A stretch of 64,000 nucleotides of DNA, taken from positions 89,501 to 153,500 of the forward strand of contig JACEFZ010011719.1 in NCBI GenBank assembly GCA_014155875.1. Direction: 5' to 3'. This stretch comes from Cepaea nemoralis (lineage: Eukaryota; Mollusca; Gastropoda; Stylommatophora; Helicidae). This document shows, in pieces, positions 48,615 to 59,080 of this stretch. Made by a program: the position numbers and the translations under genes. Position 1 is the stretch's first letter, and each line of letters begins with the position of its first letter. The notes below the pieces were generated by a model that was not told where the DNA came from, ran no database searches, and saw nothing but the letters and a program-made list of their open reading frames with translations.

Positions 48615-51600
48615 TGTGACGAAACGGCTACAGATCGGCATATCTCTGCATAATAGCCCTTTGAAGGGAGTGCGAGGCGTTGGTCTCCCTTGAAATTAAT
48701 ATCAATTAATAGGGGATTTCCCTAGAAACGTAGTGCGGGCAGAGCTATTCTAGTTATTTATAGAACAATCTAGAATGTTCCCTCAAGTGCGTACGTGGGA
48801 AATAGCTCTAAGTTCACAAGTGCTTCAGGCAGCACGGGTTTGTGGAACTTATCGTGACTCTGGTTTTCTTCATGAATCATGAAAGTCACGCGGCCCGTGT
48901 AGGCGAGTGGAAGGCGCACTGACATTGTCGGGGTCAGTCGCCCACCGAATCTCAGCGTGAACAGATCGCAGCCAACAGGCTGATGTAATTTTGATGTCAA
49001 TATTCGCGGCCAGTGCGGACATCTGCAGTCAAGGTTGTGATTCTTCAATCACAGGTTAGTTGAATACTTATTCTATTATTTAATTGTTGTCGTGATGCCG
49101 TGCTGAGTTCCCGGAATGAATTAATTGCCGTCGCAAAATTGAGTTGTCGCGTAGAGTTATCCGTTACAGTTGGCGGTTGCATATTTAAGTAGGCTTTATC
49201 GATCAGCGATGTAATGTGTTACCTGACGGAACAAGCCGTATTCCACAGCGAGTGGTGTGTAAATAAAATAGGCCGAACGATGTGCTTTACAGTGTGTAGC
49301 AGTTACTGGTTTGGTTTATTAATTACGCAGGCAAGGCGACAGTTTGTCAGTCATTACATCAACATGCATGACGCTGTAAATGATAAGGTAGAGCTTATTA
49401 TTAGAGATGTTGAATGTGCTTCGTGACATTAGAATTGTAACTTAATTGTTCTATCAGTGGTGGTGATTTTTCGAGGAATCAAGGTGAGATCAGCAGTGGT
49501 GTATTTGCTGTGTGCAGATAGCCGTGTTATTCCGCGTAAGCCGAATGGTGTTGCATCGGTAGGATAACAGTTGATAGGAGGTATTCATGATACTATAGTT
49601 ACTGCTGTTGTCATGTCCGTCCGCTATGATGACCGTGCATGTTCCATCTTACGTTTGTCTAGGCAGCGGGAGGTAGGCCGGTACCCCCAACCCGATAGGT
49701 AATAGGTCCGACCCAATGCGATCGTGCAGATCCGAAGAGTGAACATACCCGATCGAGGGTGAAGCGGCACTCCGTAATTCGAGGCCGTGGTGTCTAGATA
49801 GATCGAGGTTTGAACCTAACCGTTTCTGTCTCTAATATTCTACTCTTCTGGAACCCTGACTCGGTTCATGGAGTACTTGGAGTACTGCCGTGAAGTAGTA
49901 GTATATGAGAGGAATAATCCCCCCCCCCCCCAAAAAAAAGGTGGAGTCAGAGTTTGGTAGTGGAGTCTGGAGGTTTGCTACATTGGATGACGTGACTTAA
50001 GTCGTCACGGGACAAGGTACACGGGACCCACAGTAGCTGTGGGAAAGTGTAATGGTGGATGGCCACCACAGCTGTGCTCGACCGGCACAGGTATGACTGA
50101 CCTGAAAGATAGTCAGTGAATACAAGGGCAACTCAGGATCTGGGGCAGGGATCCCAGACCTGACACTATGGCTGTGATATGATTTTGTTATTTAAGTGTA
50201 ACAAGTCATGAGTTCTCCTTGGTTAATGCTATAGTAATGAATTATCAGGAGTATAATTCATTATGGGCATATAGTTATTAATGTGTGTAATTGATCAGTC
50301 CATGGGTTAAGGGATTGATGAATTGATGAGTCTGTCAGGAAGGAGATGTCCGGCTGGACACCTTCTCGATACAGTAATCCCTACACTGAAAGGAAAGTAA
50401 GTGTATATGTTGATTGATGATGGAAGATGAAACCGGATTGGACTGGCACCAGGCGAAGGATGCTTGACAGAGTCATACAGTCGACTCTGGTGCTAGGGGT
50501 TATATGTAGCCCAGAAGTGTTACTTGACTGAACAGGTGTGCTATTGCTTTTTCTACCATCATTATGCCTATATATTATAGTGACTAAGTAGATCTATGAT
50601 GTGATGATTTCATACTCATGTTGGTAGACATGAGGAATGTCTGAGAGGCAGGTGACCGGGTGGAGATGCTGGTAGTCTTTGTTGTAGTTGAGTACTCACA
50701 CCAACCTCTCCGTGTTTCAGGATCTGTTATTACTATACAGAAGAAGATTCAAGAGCTTCACCATGAGCTCTATGGGCCCACTCATTCCAGTGCCTATCCA
50801 GAAGTTGATTGAGGCCATACTGGGAGTGGTCGTCTGATTCTGCGAGATCAATGTTGGAAAGGAGCTGAGTGCTGAATAAGTCGGTAGGTCTAGGTTAGGA
50901 CCTCCGTCAAGAGTCCGACGAGTGTCATCCGATCCTGAGAGGATCCAACACTGAAACGTCTGGTGATTCTAGCCAGTGATGCACTGGTGACATTCAACCT
51001 CAGGGTAAACCTTGGTGATTGCAAGGTCAGGAACTTTCAAGTTGAGCAAAGTGATCATTGTTACCGGTCACCATGACCTGTGTTATATGCTTCTGGCCCG
51101 GCTGGGTTATGGGACACCATGTATCAAGTGATGCTTAAATAGTGTTTCTACATTGGTTACCTTTATGAAGCCAACATGTGGTCCAGTGACCTAGGACATT
51201 GATTACAACATTGGTGGGAACACCAGAGTGACATGTTTGTTAAGGTAGGGAGCTACCTCATGCCAATGTGATGAACTGTTGACAATGTTTGTTAAGGTAG
51301 GGAGCTACCTCATGCCATCGTGATGAACTGTTGACAGTGTATGCTAGGTTGTGATTACTACCCATTGATCAGGGTAGTTACATGATACTGTGTGAAGATC
51401 TATTTGTCCAAGGACATGGAAATAAGGTGAAGTGTTTAGTCACCTGATAGACTTTACCAGTGACATTGTGTGTTCAGTGTGGAGCAACCGCTCATTTTGT
51501 AGGTGACATATCAGTGTGTGGGTCACTTATGCGATAGAAGAGTGACCAGGCTCTTGTGTATTTTGAGACGGTGCTACATGTACTTTTTCGGCAAGTGGGA

Positions 51601-52179
51601 GACCGCTAATGTTCTAGGGTCGGCCCAGACTTCATCAGGAGTGTGACGAGTGAAATAGTACGACAGCAAGGAAGGATCCTTGTTCATCGGTGCAGTGTCA
51701 GTCAGGCAGTGGTACTGCGCTTGATCAGCCCGTGATTGGTTCTCTGTGGGAAGAGGGAACTTTGGAGAGGCAGCAGACCTTGGAGTTCCAGTCCACTGGA
51801 GGAGCCTGGGTGAGTCGCTACCACGACTGGACAACCGCACGAGCTATCGTCCGCCTCCATGATGATGAATACTCATCTGCATCTCTGATATTGTACATAG
51901 TTCTTCTAGTCTGGCTTTCAGCCATCCTTCTCTGTGTTGTGGTTGACGTAGTTCAGAATTAAATTTTGTTCTCTTAGCTATGACTTTGTGCAGTGATATG
52001 ACTGGTGTCTGGTCCGAGCCCCCTTGGGGTTTGGAACCCTAGGTGAGGGAGGGGAGGTTAAGCTGTCCCGGCTTGTGTGGGGCCTGGTAGATGTAGAGTG
52101 CTATTGAGGTGGTTGGAGCAAAGGCAGGGGATAGTATCTATCGTGGCAAACCAGACCAAGCCCCGGCGGTCTTGTCACA
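48615..52179 (+). repeat. LTR 1 (3,565 bp)
   Basis: Begins TGTGAC and ends GTCACA, perfect inverted ends. The 3' end is 8 bp before the primer binding site. The length is unusual; LTRs of Ty3/Gypsy-type elements are typically a few hundred bases to about 2 kb. Short open frames inside have no family resemblance. A 52-bp direct repeat lies at 51234-51337. Confidence 0.85.
51234..51337. repeat. 52-bp direct duplication inside LTR
   Basis: TGTTTGTTAAGGTAGGGAGC starts at 51234 and 51286; the same pair is in LTR 2 near 57890-57995. Confidence 0.9.
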
Positions 52180-52187
52180 AGATAGAG

Positions 52188-52205
52188 TGGGGGCTCGTCC
52201 GGGAT
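52188..52205 (+). promoter_or_regulatory. Primer binding site, tRNA-Pro type
   Basis: TGGGGGCTCGTCCGGGAT is complementary to the 3' end of tRNA-Pro including CCA, the same primer site known from murine gammaretroviruses. Confidence 0.9.
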
Positions 52206-52423
52206 CTTCTCTTTGTTCTGACATCTCGTAGGAATAGGTTATAGTGTCATCTGTCCTATACCTATTGTCTACTTGACGAGTAGGGCTACTGATACCTTTC
52301 TCTTCGACGTGGACAGACATTTAGTTAAGTTAGTATAGATACATAGTTACAGTGTTGGTTGGAGTACAGTTAGCATTGTGATTGAGTATTGCATATCTAT
52401 ACTGATACTAAGTTACACTAAGC

Positions 52424-54397
52424 ATGGCTACTCGTACTTTAGATTTAGCTAAGGTGCGGGCATCTGCAACTGAGATGGGATTGGAAGGTGAGGAGTTCAA
52501 AGCCTATGTACTGGAAGTCGAGAGAGACTTCAGAGCAGAAGAGAGGGAGAGAAGAAAGTCAGAAATTGAGCTTGAAGCTCGAAAGGTAGCACTTGAAGAG
52601 CAAAAGTTGGTGGCAGACCAACAGGCACAAAAACTGGCAGCTGACCTAGAGTCTAAGAAATTAGATGCTAGGAAGTTGGAAATGGAACATGAGTTCCGTA
52701 TGAAGCAACTTGAGGTAGAGGCTAAATCTGTTGGTGAGTCTGAGGGAGCAGTAGGTGGAGTAGCTTTACCTAGCTCATCAGTAGCCAGCAGACCAGCTTA
52801 CCATGCTATGAAATGGCCGTTTCCACCATTTGAACCGGACCAAGAGAAGATAGATCAATTCTTAGAGAAGTTCGAGGCAATGTGTAAAGCTATGGGTTTA
52901 GAGCCTGAGCGTTGGAATCTTAAGCTTTCACAAGGACTCCGTGGCACCGCGTACGAAGTGTATGCGCGTCTTCCCCCAGGGATGGAAAATGATTATCCAA
53001 CCCTGAAATCGGCTCTTTTGAAAAGATTCGAAATGACAGCCCATGCTTACAGGCGGAGGTTCAGAACTTCCAAGAGAGAACCAGGTGAGATGTTCTCGGC
53101 CTATAGTGTGAGGCTGAACTCATACCTGTTGAAATGGATGGCGTTGGCCAATTTCAAAGAGGATTATGAGAGTCTGAGAGAGTTGATGGTGGTGGATCAA
53201 ATGAAGATGCAGATGTCCAAGCCTTTAAGGAATTTCTTAGGGGAAAATGGGGCGGAAAGGCTAGACATAGTAAATAAGTTAGCTGAAAGGTATGTGGAAG
53301 TCTATGGTGAGACTGGGGATTCCAGTCAGACTGATTCACAGAAAAGGCAGAAGGGGCTTGATCAGAAGCCCAAGACCAAAGGTCCCAAAGAATCATCCAA
53401 TGTAGCAGATCCTGTGGTAAAAGACTCTGGTAAGAAACCCGATAAGCAAAGCCCTCCCGCCTCCCCAAAACGGAAGTGGAGTAAGAGGTGGTGTAAGCAC
53501 TGTAAGTCTCCTTCCCATAATACTGTAGATTGTCTGAGGAAGCCAAAGGACTTGCACTTTGCGTGTCTCGCCTCTAATAGAGGTAGACCTAGCGAGACCA
53601 CACCTAAGGGTCGGGAGAAACCAAAGTCTGAGAAATCACCTGTGATCGAAACGATAGAGGTGAATGGGAAGCAGGTGGAATGTCTATACGATACAGGATT
53701 GCAGTTTGAAGCTGTAATCTCATCCCACCTTGTGAGCCCAGGGCAGCTCACCGGCGAGACAAGAGAATTTCAGCTGGCCATGAGGAGCTCCGTAGCTATG
53801 GACTTGCCGATTGCTCGGATTGACATTCGGTGCAGGTACGTTACGGGTAGCATCCAGGCGGCTGTGCTGCCTGATCCTATTTACCCTTTGATCCTCGGTC
53901 GTCCGCATGTATTCCTGGGGGACCCCAGGGAACATTGTCTAGTGAGCGCTAGGCAGGCCAGGGCTAAGGATGGAGAAAGGCAGTGTGGTAAGGAAATAGA
54001 CCATTCTCTTGCGAGGTTAGTGAGCAGTGCTCAAAGTAGGGACCAGACTTTGCGTCCTTACTTACTGGAGGTGTCCCAAAGTTCTGTCCCGCCAACTCCG
54101 GGTCAGTTCTATGTAGAAAACCGGTTGCTTTATCGTAGAGCCGGGCAAGGGGATAGCCAGTACGGTCAGATGGTAGTCCCTACTGACTACAGATCCCGCT
54201 TGATACATAGAGTGCATACCTTATCCTTAACCGGACATAAGGATGTGGGGGCAACAGTCCAGTGTCTTTCCAGCCACTACCACTGGCCTGGAATGACAGG
54301 CGACGTGCGGAGATATATCCGGTCGTGCCCAAACGTGTTGTCTGGCAGCACCAAAGCACAGGACCAGAAACGGTTTATCTCTGCAGATTGGAGATAG
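52424..54397 (+). CDS. Gag-protease-integrase remnant, copy 1 (frameshifted)
   Basis: The 657-residue frame starts at ATG 52424 (AGCATGG context), 219 bp after the primer site. It equals copy 2 (see 59081-61150) up to about residue 636, where one extra C near 54334 shifts the frame inside the integrase zinc motif; the frame ends at 54397 with unrelated residues. The two remaining integrase pieces are still present in another frame further on. Gag, the CCHC knuckle and the protease-like domain are unaffected. Confidence 0.85.
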   Translation: MATRTLDLAKVRASATEMGLEGEEFKAYVLEVERDFRAEERERRKSEIELEARKVALEEQKLVADQQAQKLAADLESKKLDARKLEMEHEFRMKQLEVEAKSVGESEGAVGGVALPSSSVASRPAYHAMKWPFPPFEPDQEKIDQFLEKFEAMCKAMGLEPERWNLKLSQGLRGTAYEVYARLPPGMENDYPTLKSALLKRFEMTAHAYRRRFRTSKREPGEMFSAYSVRLNSYLLKWMALANFKEDYESLRELMVVDQMKMQMSKPLRNFLGENGAERLDIVNKLAERYVEVYGETGDSSQTDSQKRQKGLDQKPKTKGPKESSNVADPVVKDSGKKPDKQSPPASPKRKWSKRWCKHCKSPSHNTVDCLRKPKDLHFACLASNRGRPSETTPKGREKPKSEKSPVIETIEVNGKQVECLYDTGLQFEAVISSHLVSPGQLTGETREFQLAMRSSVAMDLPIARIDIRCRYVTGSIQAAVLPDPIYPLILGRPHVFLGDPREHCLVSARQARAKDGERQCGKEIDHSLARLVSSAQSRDQTLRPYLLEVSQSSVPPTPGQFYVENRLLYRRAGQGDSQYGQMVVPTDYRSRLIHRVHTLSLTGHKDVGATVQCLSSHYHWPGMTGDVRRYIRSCPNVLSGSTKAQDQKRFISADWR

Positions 54398-55279
54398 GGT
54401 TCTCGCGCTTCTCCCAATCGAGGGGGCGGAATTCGAACTCGGATGGCAGGGCCCTTTTCCTGTGGAACGGATAATGTCCCGATCCACGTATGAGGTGAAG
54501 GTCCGCGGGGAATTGCGTAAGTTCCATTGTACTCTCCTTCAGAATTTGGAGAGGTCCGAGGTAGTTTCTCCACAAGATAGTGCGACTACCATCGCGCTAG
54601 ATTCGGTTCTGGGTCCAGACGAGGGCGAGGAAGACTCAGTCCTACGCAGTACATCCTGTGGGGAGGGTCTGCGGTCTCCTGAGCGTTCAACCGTAGATAG
54701 GGCGAACAGGCTCCGTCGGGAAGAGGCCCATGGTGTTAAGCACACTGGGAATCGAGGTCGGACAGGCGAAGTCACATCTGGCACGACGGGATCGTCGGGT
54801 GACTCGATACGCCGACAGGCTCACTGTCCTTACTCGCGGGAGAGAAGGCAGGAGCAAGGGTACTCCAGACGAACCTGGAGTAAGCGACCATTCATTTCGG
54901 TCGACATCCGCGAACAGTCCACGAGGGTGATGCCTAGTCGGGATAGGAGAAATCCTATTGTCGGAAGGGACGAACGAACCTTCAGTAAAGTAACCGATGG
55001 CCTACACCAGGTGGATGCGGAACAGTCCAGTGTAGACAGATCCTGTAAGCCAATCACCAGGCCGTTACGTTTCGGGCCTAATCGCTGGAGATAACGTATG
55101 TTTGAGGCGGTGGTTGGTGATCCAGCATCCATACCATTCTGGTGGATCTCCCCAGGGAAAGTGAATGTTATGGAACGTCTTTTCCTGGGAATCCAATCTT
55201 GATAGAGTAGAGGTTCAGAGTTCAGACCGATCTTTGTCTAGTGAGTTCGACAGGGTCGACCATCTTAAGTGGGGGCCTA
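54398..55279 (+). pseudogene. Integrase C-terminal remnant and 3' internal region, copy 1
   Basis: A frame at 54462-55094 contains YEVKVRGELRKFHCTLLQN, like the end of Ty3/Gypsy integrases, then about 170 Arg/Ser-rich residues I do not recognise. A short polypurine stretch (AAGTGGGGGCC) at about 55265-55277 precedes LTR 2 and is the likely plus-strand primer site. Confidence 0.6.
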
Positions 55280-58200
55280 TGTGACGAAACGGCTACAGAT
55301 CGGCAGATCTCTGCATAATAGCCCTTTGAAGGGAGTGCGAGGCGTTGGTCTCCCTTGAAATTAATATCAATTAATAGGGGATTTCCCTAGAAACGTAGTG
55401 CGGGGCGGAGCTATTCTAGTTATTTATAGAACAATCTAGAATGTTCCCTCAAGTGCGTACGTGGGAAATAGCTCTAAGTTCACGAGTGCTTCAGGCAGCA
55501 CGGGTTGGTGGAACTTATCGTGACTCTGGTTTTCTTCATGAATCATGAAAGTCACGCGGCCCGTGTAGGCGAGTGGAAGGCGCACTGACATTGTCGTGGT
55601 CAGTCGCCCACCAAATCTCAGCGTGAACAGATCGCAGCCAACAGGCTGATGTAATTTTGATGTCAATATTCGCGGCCAGTGCGGACATCTGCAGTCAAGG
55701 TTGTGATTCTTCAATCACAGGTTAGTTGAATACTTATTCTATTATTTAATTGTTGTCGTGATGCCGTGCTGAGTTCCCGGAATGAATAATTGCCGTCGCA
55801 AAATTGAGTTGTGGCGTAGTTATCCGTTACAGTTGGCGGTTGCATATTTAAGTAGGCTTTATCGATCAGCGATGTAATGTGTTACCTGACGGAACCAGCC
55901 GTATTCCACAGCGAGTGGTGTGTAAATAAAATAGGCCGAACGATGTGCGTTACAGTGTGTAGCAGTTACTGGTTTGGTTTATTAATTACGCAGGCAAGGC
56001 GACAGTTTGTCAGTCATTACATCAACATGCATGACGCTGTAAATGATAAGGTAGAGCTTATTATTAGAGATGTTGAATGTGCTTCGTGACATTAGAATTG
56101 TAACTTAATGGTTCTATCAGTGGTGGTGATTTTTCGAGGAATCAAGGTGAGATCAGCAGTGGTGTATTTGCTGTGTGCAGATAGCCGTGTTATTCCGCGT
56201 AAGCAGAATGGTGTTACCTCGGTAGGATAACTGTTGATAGAAGGTATTCAGGATACTCTTGTTACTGCTGGATGTCATGTCCGTCCGCTATGATGACCGT
56301 GCATGTTCCATCTTACGTTTGTCTAGGCAGCGGGAGGTAGGCCGGTACCCCCAACCCGATAGGTAATAGGTCCGACCCAATGCGATCGTGCAGATCCGAA
56401 GAGTGAACATACCCGATCGAGGGTGAATGCGGCACTCCGTAATTCGAGGCCGTGGTGTCTAGATAGATCGAGGTTTGAACCTAACCGTTTCTGTCTCTAA
56501 TATTCTACTCTTCTGGAACCCTGATTCGGTTCATGGAGTACTTGGAGTACTGCCGTGAAGTAGTAGTATATGAGAGGAATAATCCCCCCCCAAAAAGGTG
56601 GAGTCAGAAGTTTGGTAGTGGAGTCTGGAGGTTTGCTACATTGGATGACGTGACTTAAGTCGTCACGGGACAAGGTACACGGGACCCACAGTAGCTGTGG
56701 GAAAGTGTAATGGTGGATGGCCACCACAGCTGTGCTCGACCGGCACAGGTATGACTGACCTGAAAGATAGTCAGTGAATACAAGGGCAACTCAGGATCTG
56801 GGGCAGGGATCCCAGACCTGACACTATGGCTGTGATATGATTTTGTTATTTAAGTGTAACAAGTCATGAGTTCTCCTTGGTTAATGCTATAGTAATGAAT
56901 TATCAGGAGTATAATTCATTATGGGCATATAGTTATTAATGTGTGTAATTGATCAGTCCATGGGTTAAGGGATTGATGAATTGATGAGTCTGTCAGGAAG
57001 GAGATGTCCGGCTGGACACCTTCTCGATACAGTAATCCCTACACTGAAAGGAAAGTAAGTGTATATGTTGATTGATGATGGAAGATGAAACCGGATTGGA
57101 CTGGCACCAGGCGAAGGATGCTTGACAGAGTCATACAGTCGACTCTGGTGCTAGGGGTTATATGTAGCCCAGAAGTGTTACTTGACTGAACAGGTGTGCT
57201 ATTGCTTTTTCTACCATCATTATGCCTATATATTATAGTGACTAAGTAGATCTATGATGTGATGATTTCATACTCATGTTGGTAGACATGAGGAATGTCT
57301 GAGAGGCAGGTGACGGGGTGGAGATGCTAGGTAGTCTTTGTTGTAGTTGAGTACTCACACCAACCTCTCCGTGTTTCAGGATCTGTTATTACTATACAGA
57401 AGAAGATTCAAGAGCTTCACCATGAGCTCTATGGGCCCACTCATTCCAGTGCCTATCCAGAAGTTGATTGAGGCCATACTGGGAGTGGTCGTCTGATTCT
57501 GCGAGATCAATGTTGGAAGGAGCTGAGTGCTGAATAAGTCGGTAGGTCTAGGTTAGGACCTCCGTCAAGAGTCCGACGAGTGTCATCCGATCCTGAGAGG
57601 ATCCAACACTGAAACGTCTGGTGATTTTAGCCAGTGAAGCACTGGTGACATTCAACCTCAGGGTAAACCTTGGTGATTGCAAGGTCAGGAACTTTCAAGT
57701 TGAGCAGAGTGATCATTGTTACCGGTCACCATGACCTGTGTTATATGCTTCTGGCCCGGCTGGGTTATGGGACACCATGTATCAGTGATGCTTAAATAGT
57801 GTTTCTACATTGGTTACCTTTATGAAGCCAACATGTGGTCCAGTGACCTAGGACATTGATTACAACATTGGTGGGAACACCAGAGTGACATGTTTGTTAA
57901 GGTAGGGAGCTACCTCATGCCAATGTGATGAACTGTTGACAATGTTTGTTAAGGTAGGGAGCTACCTCATGCCATCGTGATGAACTGTTGACAGTGTATG
58001 CTAGGTTGTGATTACTACCCATTGATCAGGGTAGTTACATGATACTGTGTGAAGATCTATTTGTCCAAGGACATGGAAATAAGGTGAAGTGTTTAGTCAC
58101 CTGATAGACTTTACCAGTGACATTGTGTGTTCAGTGTGGAGCAACCGCTCATTGTGTAGGTGACATATCAGTGTGTGGGTCACTTATGAGATAGAAGAGT

Positions 58201-58836
58201 GACCATGGCTCTTGTGTATTTTGAGACGGTGCTACATGTACTTTTTCTGCAAGTGGGAGACCGCTAATGTTCTAGGGTCGGCCCAGACTTCATCAGGAGT
58301 GTGACGAGTGAAATAGTACGACAGCAAGGAAGGATCCTTGTTCATCGGTGCAGTGTCAGTCAGGCAGTGGTACTGCGCTTGATCAGCCCGTGATTGGTTC
58401 TCTGTGTGAAGAGGGAACTTTGGAGAGGCAGCAGACCTTGGAGTTCCAGTCCACTGGAGGAGCCTGGGTGAGTCGCTACCACGACTGGACAACCGCACGA
58501 GCTATCGTCCGCCTCCATGATGAGAATACTCATCTGCATCTTTGATCTTGTACATAGTTCTTCTAGTCTGGCTTTCAGCCATCCTTCTCTGTGTTGTGGT
58601 TGACGTAGTTCAGAATTAAATTTTGTTCTCTTAGCTATGACTTTGTGCAGTGATATGACTGGTGTCTGGTCCGAGCCCCCTTGGGGTTTGGAACCCTAGG
58701 TGAGGGAGGGGAGGTTAAGCTGTCCCGGCTTGTGTGGGGCCTGGTAGATGTAGAGTGCTATTGAGGTGGTTGGAGCAAAGGCAGGGGATAGTATCTATCG
58801 TGGCAAACCAGACCAAGCCCCGGCGGTCTTGTCACA
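55280..58836 (+). repeat. LTR 2 (3,557 bp), shared by both units
   Basis: Same TGTGAC...GTCACA ends as LTR 1, with scattered single-base differences and small indels from it. It serves as the 3' LTR of unit 1 and the 5' LTR of unit 2. Confidence 0.9.
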
Positions 58837-58844
58837 AGATAGAG

Positions 58845-58862
58845 TGGGGGCTCGTCCGGGAT
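58845..58862 (+). promoter_or_regulatory. Primer binding site, tRNA-Pro type (unit 2)
   Basis: Identical to 52188-52205 and again 8 bp after the LTR end. Confidence 0.9.
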
Positions 58863-59080
58863 CTTCTCTTTGTTCTGACATCTCGTAGGAATAGGTTATA
58901 GTGTCATCTGTCCTATACCTATTGTCTACTTGACGAGTAGGGCTACTGATACCTTTCTCTTCGACGTGGACAGACATTTAGTTAAGTTAGTATAGATACA
59001 TAGTTACAGTGTTGGTTGGAGTACAGTTAGCATTGTGATTGAGTATTGCATATCTATACTGATACTAAGTTACACTAAGC

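Noticed and set aside
48770..49048. Recurring 92-residue minus-strand frame in each LTR
   Set aside because: It is present in all LTRs only because they are copies; no domain or codon signature supports it.
53154..53751. Minus-strand frames of about 130 residues within gag
   Set aside because: They are shadows of the Gag-protease frame on the other strand.
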